The translations under genes were made by a program, and so were the position numbers. Positions 1-7,255 of a DNA stretch of 64,000 nucleotides are shown in pieces. Numbering within the stretch: the stretch's first letter is position 1; every line of letters begins with the position of its first letter. Location of the stretch: positions 2,108,001 through 2,172,000 of the forward strand of contig NZ_CP158374.1 in the NCBI RefSeq assembly GCF_040267705.1, read 5' to 3'. Source of the stretch: Agromyces sp. G08B096 (lineage in GTDB: Bacteria; Actinomycetota; Actinomycetes; Actinomycetales; Microbacteriaceae). The notes below the pieces were generated by a model, which was not told where the DNA came from, made no database searches, and saw only the letters and a program-made list of their open reading frames with translations.

Positions 1-143
1 CGGCCCATGATCACCGGCGCGCCGTGCGTGACGGCCTTGAAGTGCGCGAGATCCTCGGGCACGTGCCACGGCATGCCGCCGGCGCGGCCGATCACTCCCC
101 CTTCGGCCTCGGCCCAGACGAGCCCGACGCGGGGCCGGCTCAT
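1..143 (-). CDS. folA: Dihydrofolate reductase, N-terminal part (cut by window edge)
   Basis: Reduces dihydrofolate to tetrahydrofolate with NADPH, regenerating the folate oxidised by the neighbouring thymidylate synthase. Only the first 47 codons are in the window. The visible part reads as a DHFR N-terminus: [15 protein letters not shown], then the conserved G[14 protein letters not shown] segment that forms the folate and NADPH pocket, then the start of the VIMGR strand. The ATG at 143 overlaps the thyA stop codon as ATGA, so the two are translationally coupled as a thyA-folA operon, a common bacterial arrangement. The downstream end cannot be assessed. Confidence 0.93.
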   Translation of the reverse strand, partial: MSRPRVGLVWAEAEGGVIGRAGGMPWHVPEDLAHFKAVTHGAPVIMG

Positions 144-949
144 ACGGCGACGGCCGCGCGGATCGCGGGGTGGTGCCGGTAGTCGCGCACCTCGAAGTCG
201 TCGTACTCGTAGTCGAAGATGCTGGGCGGCCGGCGGCGGAACTCCAGCGTCGGGAACGGGTACGGCTCGCGGGTGAGCTGCTCGGCGACCTGCTCGCGGT
301 GGTTGTCGTAGATATGGCAGTCGCCGCCCGTCCAGACGAAGTCGCCCGGCTCGAGGCCGGTCTGCTGGGCGACCATCATCGTGAGCAGCGCGTACGACGC
401 GATGTTGAACGGGACCCCGAGGAACAGGTCGGCACTGCGCTGGTACAGCTGGCAGGACAGCCGGCCGTCGGCGACGTAGAACTGGAAGAGCGCGTGGCAG
501 GGTGCGAGCGCCATGTCGGGGATGTCGGCAGGGTTCCACGCCGAGACGATGAGGCGGCGCGAGTCGGGGTTCACCCGGATCTGCTCGACCACCTGCGCGA
601 TCTGATCGATGGTCTCGCCGCCGGGCGTCGGCCACGAGCGCCACTGCACGCCGTAGACGGGGCCGAGCTCGCCCTGGGCGTCGGCCCACTCGTCCCAGAT
701 GGTCACGCCGTGCTCCTGCAGCCAGCCGACGTTCGAGGAGCCCTGCAGGAACCACAGCAGCTCGTAGGCGATCGACTTGAAGTGGACGCGCTTCGTCGTG
801 ATGAGCGGGAACCCCTGCGACAGGTCGAACCTGATCTGGCGCCCGAACACGCTCGTCGTGCCCGTACCCGTGCGGTCGGACTTGTGCGTGCCGTGCGCGA
901 GGGTGTCGCGCAGGAGGTCTTCGTACGGGGTCGCGATCGCCTGGCTCAC
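140..949 (-). CDS. thyA: Thymidylate synthase
   Basis: Methylates dUMP to dTMP using methylenetetrahydrofolate. 269 aa, the usual ThyA length. N-terminal [25 protein letters not shown] with the phosphate-binding Arg, catalytic Cys151 in the APCHALFQF motif, and the [13 protein letters not shown] nucleotide-binding block near 175-190. I chose the GTG at 949 rather than an upstream codon at 1012: the extra 21 residues are Arg-rich and unlike ThyA, and a TACCAT box lies 6 nt before the GTG, fitting a leaderless mRNA. Its stop overlaps folA by 4 bp. This is the classical ThyA, not the flavin-dependent ThyX. Confidence 0.97.
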   Translation of the reverse strand: MSQAIATPYEDLLRDTLAHGTHKSDRTGTGTTSVFGRQIRFDLSQGFPLITTKRVHFKSIAYELLWFLQGSSNVGWLQEHGVTIWDEWADAQGELGPVYGVQWRSWPTPGGETIDQIAQVVEQIRVNPDSRRLIVSAWNPADIPDMALAPCHALFQFYVADGRLSCQLYQRSADLFLGVPFNIASYALLTMMVAQQTGLEPGDFVWTGGDCHIYDNHREQVAEQLTREPYPFPTLEFRRRPPSIFDYEYDDFEVRDYRHHPAIRAAVAV

Positions 950-955
950 GGTTCG

Positions 956-961
956 ATGGTA
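956..961 (-). promoter_or_regulatory. Putative -10 box of leaderless thyA transcript
   Basis: TACCAT on the minus strand, 6 nt before the GTG start of thyA, the spacing expected if transcription begins at the start codon. No Shine-Dalgarno lies between. Inferred from spacing only. Confidence 0.5.
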
Positions 962-1040
962 GCCGCGGCCGCCGACGACACGCCGACGCCGCACCCCGTC
1001 ACCCCGCGTCATACGCCGACCGGGTGGATGCGCGCGGTCG

Positions 1041-1046
1041 TAGCAT
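1041..1046 (+). promoter_or_regulatory. Putative -10 box of leaderless thioredoxin-like gene
   Basis: TAGCAT, 7 nt before the ATG at 1054, with no ribosome-binding site between. Fits the leaderless pattern seen repeatedly in this window. Confidence 0.5.
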
Positions 1047-1053
1047 CCGGATC

Positions 1054-1515
1054 ATGGACTGGATCGCCGGACTGCTCGTCGCGGCGGCGCTCGTCGCCGT
1101 GTCGGGTGCGGTCGGCGTGGTGAGCCGCGCTCGATCCGGCCGGGTGCGCGAGGCCTCCGCCGCGCGCACCCCCGCCCGCGGCGAGGCGGCGACCACCCTC
1201 GGCCTCGGGGCAGACCGGCTCGGCGACGCCGCGACGCTCGTGCAGTTCTCGACGGAGTACTGCGCCAGGTGTCCCGCGACCGCCAGGCGCCTCGGCGCCC
1301 TCGCGAGCGGGTTCACCGGGCTGCGGCACGTCGAGATCGACCTCGGCCGGGCCCCCGGCCTCGCCGATCGCTTCCACGTCCGCCAGACGCCGACCGTGCT
1401 CGTCCTCGACGCCCACGGTGACCAGGTCGCACGCATCGCGGGCGTCCCGCGCGACGACGACCTCCTCCCCCTCCTCCACCGACTCACCGGGAGCCCGAAT
1501 GTCCCAGCAGCCTGA
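1054..1515 (+). CDS. Membrane-anchored thioredoxin-like protein
   Basis: Predicted thiol-disulfide oxidoreductase. 153 aa: one N-terminal hydrophobic segment (about residues 3-23) followed by a short basic stretch, then a thioredoxin fold with a C70-A-R-C73 active site in FSTEYCARC and the cis-proline strand in VRQTPTVLVLD. The CARC motif is atypical (thioredoxin has CGPC), suggesting an adapted redox potential or partner. With a TM anchor and no cleavage motif, which side of the membrane it works on is uncertain. Its last 17 bp overlap the next gene, a DUF4395 membrane protein that also carries a CxxC, so the two are probably made and work together. I prefer ATG 1054 because a TAGCAT box lies 7 nt upstream. 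Confidence 0.82.
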   Translation: MDWIAGLLVAAALVAVSGAVGVVSRARSGRVREASAARTPARGEAATTLGLGADRLGDAATLVQFSTEYCARCPATARRLGALASGFTGLRHVEIDLGRAPGLADRFHVRQTPTVLVLDAHGDQVARIAGVPRDDDLLPLLHRLTGSPNVPAA

Positions 1516-1963
1516 CCCCGCCCGCGGCATCGACCCGCGCGGCCCGCGCTTCGGCGCCGCGATCACCTCGGTGCTCCTGCTCGTCGACGTCGTCCTCGGC
1601 GTCGCGGGCGCGGCGCTCGCGGCGTGGATCCTGCTCGCCGTCATCGCCGCGCTCTTCCTCTGGGGGGCGATCGCCGGTGTCGGCCGGACTCCGTGGAGCG
1701 TGCTGTACCGCCGGCTGGTGCAGCCGCGGCTCGCTCCCGCGACCGAGCGCGAGGACCCGCGTCCCCCGACGTTCGCGCAGGGCGTGGGCTTCGCCGTGAC
1801 CGTCGCCGGAGTCGTGCTCGGCGCGTTCGGCCTCGCGTCGGCGGTGCCGATCGCGGCCGCCCTCGCATTCATCGCGGCGTTCCTGAACGCGGCGTTCGGG
1901 CTGTGCCTCGGATGCCGCCTCTACGTGCTGCTCGTCCGCGCCCGGGTCATCCGGACCGCGTGA
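1499..1963 (+). CDS. DUF4395 family membrane protein with CxxC
   Basis: Function unknown. 154 aa with about four hydrophobic helices in two pairs (residues 20-60 and 95-148), separated by a polar loop rich in Arg and Pro. The last pair contains C136-L-G-C139 in NAAFGLCLGCRLY, a conserved-looking cysteine pair at the membrane face, as expected of a membrane electron carrier. The start overlaps the preceding thioredoxin-like gene by 17 bp, and an OsmC peroxidase follows 92 bp later on the same strand. The family is often found beside thioredoxins or rhodaneses in actinobacteria. A role in passing thiol electrons through the membrane is my inference. Confidence 0.8.
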   Translation: MSQQPDPARGIDPRGPRFGAAITSVLLLVDVVLGVAGAALAAWILLAVIAALFLWGAIAGVGRTPWSVLYRRLVQPRLAPATEREDPRPPTFAQGVGFAVTVAGVVLGAFGLASAVPIAAALAFIAAFLNAAFGLCLGCRLYVLLVRARVIRTA

Positions 1964-2022
1964 GCGCCCGCCGACGCGCAGACGCCCCGTGTGCGTCGCT
2001 GCACGCGCGCGGCGCGCCCGGC

Positions 2023-2028
2023 TAGGCT
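2023..2028 (+). promoter_or_regulatory. Putative -10 box for osmC
   Basis: TAGGCT about 27 nt before the OsmC start. Unlike most promoters here it leaves room for a leader with a strong ribosome-binding site (GAGGAGGAG, 2042-2050). OsmC may therefore have its own promoter despite following the thioredoxin pair. Confidence 0.45.
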
Positions 2029-2055
2029 GGAAGCCCGGCTCGAGGAGGAGGACTC

Positions 2056-2481
2056 ATGGCTGTCACGAGTGAATCGACCACCGTCTGGGAGGGTTCGCTG
2101 ATGGAGGGCTCCGGCTCCGTCGCGCTCGACTCCTCCAAGCTCGCCCGCTTCCCCGTGAACTGGAAGGCGCGCGCGGAGGGCGCCGAGTCGACCACCACGC
2201 CCGAGGAGCTGCTCGCGGCGGCGCACTCGTCGTGCTTCTCGATGGCGCTCTCGCACGCACTCGCGGGCGCCGGCCACGCGCCGGAGAGCATCCAGACCAC
2301 CGCAGCGGTGACGTTCGAGGCCGGCAAGGGCGTGCTCGGCAGCCACCTGCTCGTCAGCGCACGCGTTCCCGGGATCTCCGAGTCCGAGTTCGAGGCCTTC
2401 GCCGAGGACGCGAAGAAGAACTGCCCGATCTCGCAGGCGCTCGCCGGCATCCCGATCACGATCGAAGCCGAGCTCGCGTAA
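2056..2481 (+). CDS. osmC: OsmC/Ohr family peroxiredoxin
   Basis: Reduces organic hydroperoxides with a Cys pair, usually fed by lipoylated proteins or thiols. 141 aa, family length. Peroxidatic Cys60 sits in the diagnostic AAAHSSCFSMALSHAL helix and resolving Cys123 in KNCPISQAL. A strong GAGGAGGAG ribosome-binding site lies 5 nt before the ATG. It follows the thioredoxin/DUF4395 pair and precedes an epimerase whose GTG lies 2 bp after its stop, so it is probably co-transcribed with that gene. Lipoylated E2 is encoded elsewhere in this window (16-17 kb), but a functional link is speculation. OsmC rather than Ohr is chosen from the sequence style; the split is not certain. Confidence 0.93.
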   Translation: MAVTSESTTVWEGSLMEGSGSVALDSSKLARFPVNWKARAEGAESTTTPEELLAAAHSSCFSMALSHALAGAGHAPESIQTTAAVTFEAGKGVLGSHLLVSARVPGISESEFEAFAEDAKKNCPISQALAGIPITIEAELA

Positions 2482-2483
2482 CG

Positions 2484-3389
2484 GTGCGGGTGCTCGTCGC
2501 CGGGGCATCCGGCTTCATCGGCGGCGCCCTCGTCGCCCGCCTCACCGGCTCCGGCCATGAGGTCGTGCGACTGGTCCGTCGTCGCGCCGCATCGTCCGAC
2601 GAGAGCTCCTGGTCGCCGGCCGCGGGCATCATCGACTTCACGGTGATGGACCGGGTCGACGCGGTCGTGAACCTCTCGGGCGCCTCGCTCGCGCACCTGC
2701 CCTGGACGAAGCGGTACCGCGAGGAGATCCTCGCGTCGCGGATCACCGCGACGCGCACGCTCGCCGACGCGATGCGGAAGGCCCGTCGCCCGCCCGCGGT
2801 GTTCCTCAGCGCGTCCGCCGTCGGCTACTACGGCGACCGCCCCGCGGAACTGCTCACGGAGCACTCCGCCGGCGGAAGCGGGTTCCTCGCGGAGGTCGTG
2901 GAGCGCTGGGAGCGGGCCGCGCACCTCGCCCCCGACGAGACGCGGACCGTGACGTTCCGCAGCGGCATCGTCATCGGCGCGGGCGGGGCCATGCGGCGCA
3001 TCGCCCTGCTCACGAAGCTCGGCCTCGCCGGGCGCCTCGGCACCGGCGGGCAGCACTGGCCGTGGATCGGGCTCGACGACGAGGTGCGGGCGATCGAGCA
3101 CCTGCTGGACTCCACGCTCTCGGGTCCGGTGAACCTCGCCGGGCCGACGCCCGCGACGGCAGACCGGATCATGTCCTCGCTCGCCGCCCGGCTGCACCGC
3201 CCGTACGCCATCCCCGTCTCCGAGCGGGTGCTCGAGGCCGCGCTGGGCGTCGCCGCGCAGGAGCTGCTCCTCGCGAGCCAGAAGGTCAAGCCCGAGCGGC
3301 TGCTCCGCGACGGGTTCCGATTCGACGCCGAGACGTGCGAAGACGCGATCGACGCGATGCTCAGCGCGTCGCGCGGGCGAGGGCGATAG
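2484..3389 (+). CDS. TIGR01777/SulA-type NAD-dependent epimerase-like protein
   Basis: An extended short-chain dehydrogenase relative whose reaction is unknown in most bacteria. 301 aa: N-terminal Rossmann strand with G7-A-S-G-F-I-G13, the NLSGASLAHLPWTKRYREEI block (near 55-75), the FLSASAVGYYGD catalytic-type segment (near 107-118) and the C-terminal DUF1731-like region ending in KVKPERLLRDGFRF, all typical of the family. The GTG start is 2 bp after the osmC stop. The final 29 bp overlap, tail to tail, the end of the TPR gene on the other strand. Confidence 0.92.
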   Translation: MRVLVAGASGFIGGALVARLTGSGHEVVRLVRRRAASSDESSWSPAAGIIDFTVMDRVDAVVNLSGASLAHLPWTKRYREEILASRITATRTLADAMRKARRPPAVFLSASAVGYYGDRPAELLTEHSAGGSGFLAEVVERWERAAHLAPDETRTVTFRSGIVIGAGGAMRRIALLTKLGLAGRLGTGGQHWPWIGLDDEVRAIEHLLDSTLSGPVNLAGPTPATADRIMSSLAARLHRPYAIPVSERVLEAALGVAAQELLLASQKVKPERLLRDGFRFDAETCEDAIDAMLSASRGRGR

Positions 3390-3822
3390 CCCGTCGCACG
3401 GCCTGCCGAGCGCGCCGGCGATCGCCCGCCGCGTCGTAGACGAGCCCCAGCCGGAGCCATGCGCGCCACGATCCGGGCTCGGCCTCCGCGTCGGCGCGGA
3501 AGCGGTCGAAGGCGGCGTCGGCGACCGACCGTTCGATGCGTCCGCTGTCGGTGACCGGCAATCCGAGATCGGTGCCGCCCTCCGCGTCGAGCCTCCGGAC
3601 GAGCTGCTGCGAGCGCAGCCCGAAGTCGATCTCGCGCCAGAGCGCCCACGCCCCGAGGATCGGCAGCACGATGAGCGCCACGCCCATCGCGACCGCGACC
3701 GGCTCGCCGGTCAGGACGAACTGCACGGCACGCCAGCCGACGAGCACCAGGTAGAGCGCGAGCAGCGCCGCCATGACGACGGCGGCGGTCCGCCCGGATG
3801 TGCCGGCGCCTCGGGCGCTCAT
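3361..3822 (-). CDS. Small membrane protein with TPR-like C-terminus
   Basis: Not assigned to a characterised function. 153 aa with two N-terminal hydrophobic segments (about residues 13-36 and 43-62), a charged linker, and a C-terminal pair of helices (GSWRAWLRLGLVYDAAGDRRRARQAVRRAIALA, shown in parts here as about residues 117-149) with the W-L-G-Y-A-A-F pattern of one tetratricopeptide repeat. The ATG overlaps the dapB stop as ATGA, so it is translationally coupled to dapB. Its own 3' end overlaps the convergent epimerase by 29 bp. Possibly an assembly or scaffold factor. Confidence 0.8.
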   Translation of the reverse strand: MSARGAGTSGRTAAVVMAALLALYLVLVGWRAVQFVLTGEPVAVAMGVALIVLPILGAWALWREIDFGLRSQQLVRRLDAEGGTDLGLPVTDSGRIERSVADAAFDRFRADAEAEPGSWRAWLRLGLVYDAAGDRRRARQAVRRAIALARATR

Positions 3823-4565
3823 GCCTCGCCCGCGCTCGGCAGGCCGAGGTCGAGCAGCGTCTCGAGTCCGACGGTCACGCCCTCGAGTTCGGGCGCACGC
3901 CGGAGCGCCAGGAGGATGCCCGCCTCGTACGAGCTCGGCGACAGCGTCGCGTGCGAGATGGTGAGGGTCTCGCCGTCGCCGCCCAGGACGACCCGCTGCT
4001 CGGCGAGGACGCCGCTGAGGCGCAGGCTGTGGACCGGGATGCCTCCCACGAGCTGACCGCGCGCGCGCTGATCGGCGTGCGGCGCCGACACCGGGCCCTC
4101 GAGCCCGCGGGCCGCGGCCATGAGCTCGGCCGTGCGGACCGCGGTGCCCGACGGCGAGTCGACCTTGCCCGCGTGGTGCGCCTCGACGATCTCGACGGAG
4201 TCGAAGAACCGGGCAGCCAGGGCGGCAAACGCCGTGCCGAGCACGCTGCCCACGGAGAAGTTGGGCACGAACACGACGGCCTGTGCGCCGTCGACCTCGC
4301 CGTGCAGGCGACGGATGCCCGTGATCCGGTCGGCCGACCAGCCCGAGGTGCCGACCACGACGGGTATGCGCGCCTCGACGGCGTGCCGCACGATGTCGCC
4401 GCTCGCGGCGGGATGGGTGACGTCGAGGGCGACATCCGCGCCGTCGAGCGCGGACCGGGAGTCGAGCGCGGCGTGCAGCTCGAGGTCGGGCGCCTCCTCG
4501 ATGAGCCGGACCGCGAGCTTGCCCATCTTGCCCGTGGCTCCGGCCACGGCGACCCGAATCGTCAC
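3819..4565 (-). CDS. dapB: 4-hydroxy-tetrahydrodipicolinate reductase
   Basis: Second committed step of lysine and diaminopimelate synthesis, feeding cell-wall cross-links. 248 aa. N-terminal VAVAGATGKMGKL NAD(P)H-binding loop, central VVVGTSGW and VPNFSVGSV blocks, and the DapB signature EAHHAGKVDSPSGTA near residues 131-145 with catalytic His and Lys. The GTG start at 4565 gives VTIRVAVAGATG; a TAGGCT box 7 nt upstream supports leaderless initiation there. In M. tuberculosis dapB lies in the same stretch as rpsO, gpsI (pnp), pepR (M16), dfrA and thyA; that order is kept here but spaced out. Confidence 0.97.
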   Translation of the reverse strand: MTIRVAVAGATGKMGKLAVRLIEEAPDLELHAALDSRSALDGADVALDVTHPAASGDIVRHAVEARIPVVVGTSGWSADRITGIRRLHGEVDGAQAVVFVPNFSVGSVLGTAFAALAARFFDSVEIVEAHHAGKVDSPSGTAVRTAELMAAARGLEGPVSAPHADQRARGQLVGGIPVHSLRLSGVLAEQRVVLGGDGETLTISHATLSPSSYEAGILLALRRAPELEGVTVGLETLLDLGLPSAGEA

Positions 4566-4572
4566 GGGTTCG

Positions 4573-4578
4573 AGCCTA
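4573..4578 (-). promoter_or_regulatory. Putative -10 box of leaderless dapB transcript
   Basis: TAGGCT on the minus strand, 7 nt before the GTG of dapB. Confidence 0.55.
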
Positions 4579-4653
4579 CCAACCGGCCGGGTCCGGCCCG
4601 GTTGCGCGGCCGGGTCGCCCGGCCGGTCGCGCGGCCAGGCGCACCGCAGGCCG

Positions 4654-4659
4654 TAGGCT
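4654..4659 (+). promoter_or_regulatory. Putative -10 box of leaderless GNAT gene
   Basis: TAGGCT, 6 nt before the ATG at 4666; no ribosome-binding site between. Confidence 0.55.
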
Positions 4660-4665
4660 GGCGCC

Positions 4666-5145
4666 ATGCTGCGCTTCCGCGAGGCGGCCGTGACCGACGC
4701 CGACGCCCATGCCCTCCTCACCGCGTACTTCGCCGAACGCGCGGCGGGCTTCCCGCCCGAGCAGGGCGTCTACCGGCCGACCTTCCCGGCGGCCGCCCAG
4801 TTCGAGCCGCCCGCGGGCGTCTTCCTCGTGGTCGAGGACGAGCGCGGATCGGCCATCGGCTGCGGCGGCGTCCGCCGCATCGCACCCGGACCCGACGGCC
4901 GTACCCGGTACGAGATCAAGCACCTGTGGCTCCGCCCCGAGGCGCGAGGCCACGGCGAAGGCCGACGGCTGCTCGCCGAGCTCGAGACCCGGGCGATCGG
5001 CTTCGGCGCCGATGAGCTCGTGCTCGACACGAACGCGAGCCTCGAGGCGGCGGGCGGACTGTACCGCTCGAGCGGCTACGTCGGCATCGACGCGTACAAC
5101 GACAACCCGAACGCGACGAACTGGTACGGCAAGCTCGTCGGCTGA
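4666..5145 (+). CDS. GNAT family N-acetyltransferase
   Basis: Acetyl-CoA-dependent acetyltransferase of unknown substrate. 159 aa. The acetyl-CoA-binding motif A is visible as IKHLWLRPEARGHGEGRRLL (R/Q-x-x-G-x-G/A) around residues 85-104, followed by the C-terminal LYRSSGYVGIDAYNDNP segment typical of small-molecule GNATs. It is transcribed alone, divergent from dapB, and ends 5 bp before the convergent phosphatase gene. Confidence 0.9.
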   Translation: MLRFREAAVTDADAHALLTAYFAERAAGFPPEQGVYRPTFPAAAQFEPPAGVFLVVEDERGSAIGCGGVRRIAPGPDGRTRYEIKHLWLRPEARGHGEGRRLLAELETRAIGFGADELVLDTNASLEAAGGLYRSSGYVGIDAYNDNPNATNWYGKLVG

Positions 5146-5150
5146 GCGCG

Positions 5151-5753
5151 TCAGATCGCGAACGGCTCGGGCAGCCCGGTGCGCAGCTCGGGCGGCAGAT
5201 GCGCGAGGTCGTTGTGCACGACGAGGCTCCACGGCCGGCCGGGCTTCTGCGAGAGCACCGTCAGGCCGCAGTTCGCCTGATTGATCGACACCCAGCGCCA
5301 GTCGGGCGCGCCGAGCACCTCGCGGACGAACCATCCGATCACGAAGTTGTGGGTGATCAGCAGCTCGTGCCGGTCCTCGCGGTGGGAGCGGAGGAACTCG
5401 ACGACCGCGTCGGCCATCTGCGCCGAACCCGCCTCGATCTCGGCCTCGGTGACCGAGCCGAAGAACGGGTCGTACGCCGACGGCGTCTCGGGCGCCGGGC
5501 CCGACGGGATGCAGTCGAACAGCAGCGGCGACGGCTGCGGTTCGAGCGCCGGCATCTTCGCCGAGATGATGCGGGCCGTCTCGGTCGCGCGCTGCAACGG
5601 CGAGTGCCAGGCCGCGTCGAACGGGATGCCTCCGAGCCGCTCGGCGAGCGCCTCCGCCTGACGGCGTCCGCGAGGCGAGAGCGGGCCGTCGGGCAGGCCG
5701 TGCTCGGCGTCGAGCTGCTCGCCGTGCCGGACGAGGTAGAGGTGATGCGTCAC
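5151..5753 (-). CDS. Histidine phosphatase family protein
   Basis: Phosphoglycerate-mutase-like phosphatase; substrate unknown. 200 aa with the catalytic YLVRHGEQ (phospho-acceptor His9) at the N-terminus, the LSPRGRRQAEALAERL helix, the catalytic-pocket HSPLQRATETARII (near 55-68) and the second catalytic His in LLITHNFVIGWFVREV (near 155). It lies 45 bp downstream of the M16 peptidase on the same strand, past that gene's terminator-like hairpin. Confidence 0.9.
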   Translation of the reverse strand: MTHHLYLVRHGEQLDAEHGLPDGPLSPRGRRQAEALAERLGGIPFDAAWHSPLQRATETARIISAKMPALEPQPSPLLFDCIPSGPAPETPSAYDPFFGSVTEAEIEAGSAQMADAVVEFLRSHREDRHELLITHNFVIGWFVREVLGAPDWRWVSINQANCGLTVLSQKPGRPWSLVVHNDLAHLPPELRTGLPEPFAI

Positions 5754-5788
5754 GTCGATCGTTTCCCTGTGGTGCGGTGTGCCTGGTT

Positions 5789-5812
5789 CGGATGCCGCTC
5801 AGGCAGCATCCG
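5789..5812 (-). terminator. Hairpin across the M16 peptidase stop codon
   Basis: CGGATGC and GCATCCG arms separated by 10 nt (5789-5795 and 5806-5812). It straddles the end of the M16 gene. The arms use the heptamer core seen in other terminators of this window. No T-tract is evident. Confidence 0.4.
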
Positions 5813-7184
5813 TCGTGGGCGAGGTCTCGTCGACCACGCCGCGAAAGGCCGCCTCGTCGGTCGCCCCCACGGCGACGAGCGAGAACGGCCGGGAGACGAG
5901 GTCGGCCGCGAGCGCCTGCACGTCGTCTCCGGTGACGAGCGCGATGCGTCGCAGGGCCTCGTCGAGGTCCTGGAACTCGCCGAGGGTGAGCTCGGCGCGG
6001 CCGAGGCGGGACATCCGGGTGTCGGAGTCCTCCAGAGCCAGTGCGGAGGCGCCGCCGAGCTGGCCCGCGGCGCGTGAGAGCTCTTCGGCGGTGACGCCAT
6101 GCTCGGCGACGCGCTCGAGCTCGGCCCGCATGAGGGACGCCACCGTCGGAGCCTTCGCCGGAGCACAGCCCGCGTACATGCCGAAGAGGCCGGCGTCGGA
6201 GTAGCCCGGGCCGAAGGAGTAGACGGCGTAGGCGAGCCCCCTCCGCTCGCGGACCTCCTGGAAGAGCCGAGAGGACATTCCCGAGCCGAAGATCGCGTTC
6301 AGCACGCTGAGCGTCGATCGCCGCTCGTCGGTGGCGACGAGCCCGGGCACTCCGAGCAGCAGGTTGACCTGTTCGAGCGGCCGCGGCACGACCGTCAGCG
6401 CCCTGGTGCCGGTGAGCGCTGCGGGCTCGGTGCTGCGGCGGGCGTCGGGCGAGGCCGCGACGCCGAGATCCCACCCGGCCGCGGTGAGCGCGCGGCCCAG
6501 CCGGTCGACGAGCGCGTCGTGGTCGACGGCCCCCGCGACGGTGACGACGAGGTCCTGCGGCCGGTAGTTCGCCCGGTAGTGCTGCCACACCGCGTCACGC
6601 GTCGCCTCGCGGATCGTCTCGGGGCTGCCGCCGATCGGGCGGCCGAGCGGGTGGTCGCCGAGCACGGCCTCGAAGAAGCGCTCGTTCGCGACGTCAGCGG
6701 GGTCGTCGCCGGCCATCGACAGCTCTTCGAGGATGACGCCGCGCTCGTTCTCGAACTCGGCGGAGTCGAGCACCGAGGAGGTGAACATGTCGGCCAGCAC
6801 GTCGACGGCCATGGGGACGTCCTGGTCTTGCACCTTGGCGTAGTAGCAGGTGTACTCCTTCGCCGTGAGCGCGTTGTGCTCGCCGCCGACGGCGTCGAAG
6901 GAGATCGCGATGTCGAGCGCGGTGCGCTCGCGCGTGCCCTTGAACAGCAGGTGCTCGAGGAAATGCGTCGAGCCGAACGTCGCAGGATGCCCCGATCCGG
7001 CAGGGTGCTCGTCGCGCGAACCGACCGCGACCCAGAAGCCGATCGTGGCGCTCCGCGCCCCCGGCACGCGCTCGGAGAGGACGCGGACACCCGAGGGCAG
7101 CAGGCTCCGGCGGACGAGCGCGTCGCCGGCGGCCTCGAAGGAGAGCTCGGGAGTGCCGAGGGGGAGGTCGACGGCGCCGTTCAT
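5799..7184 (-). CDS. M16 family zinc peptidase (pitrilysin/PepR type)
   Basis: Zinc-dependent processing peptidase, cytoplasmic. 461 aa, the single-chain M16B length. The inverted zinc motif H74-F-L-E77-H78 lies in GSTHFLEHLLFKG and the third ligand Glu in the ENERGVILEELSM helix around 150-155; the C-terminal half carries the RLFQEVRERRGLAYAVYSF motif that closes the active-site chamber. The actinobacterial relative (PepR, Rv2782c in M. tuberculosis) directly follows pnp; here it is about 14 kb from pnp, on the same strand. A TAGGCT box 7 nt before the ATG suggests its own leaderless promoter. Confidence 0.94.
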   Translation of the reverse strand: MNGAVDLPLGTPELSFEAAGDALVRRSLLPSGVRVLSERVPGARSATIGFWVAVGSRDEHPAGSGHPATFGSTHFLEHLLFKGTRERTALDIAISFDAVGGEHNALTAKEYTCYYAKVQDQDVPMAVDVLADMFTSSVLDSAEFENERGVILEELSMAGDDPADVANERFFEAVLGDHPLGRPIGGSPETIREATRDAVWQHYRANYRPQDLVVTVAGAVDHDALVDRLGRALTAAGWDLGVAASPDARRSTEPAALTGTRALTVVPRPLEQVNLLLGVPGLVATDERRSTLSVLNAIFGSGMSSRLFQEVRERRGLAYAVYSFGPGYSDAGLFGMYAGCAPAKAPTVASLMRAELERVAEHGVTAEELSRAAGQLGGASALALEDSDTRMSRLGRAELTLGEFQDLDEALRRIALVTGDDVQALAADLVSRPFSLVAVGATDEAAFRGVVDETSPTTDAA

Positions 7185-7191
7185 CCGGACC

Positions 7192-7197
7192 AGCCTA
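7192..7197 (-). promoter_or_regulatory. Putative -10 box of leaderless M16 transcript
   Basis: TAGGCT on the minus strand, 7 nt before the ATG at 7184. Confidence 0.55.
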
Positions 7198-7255
7198 TGC
7201 CACCTGCCCCGTCGACCGGCACTCCGATCGGGCGTCCTCCCAGCTCTCGCGGCGG

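Noticed and set aside
4558-4580. GGTTCGAGCC near 4566 as a tRNA T-arm
   Set aside because: No acceptor or anticodon stem can be folded around it; it is the dapB promoter region. No tRNA was found in the window.
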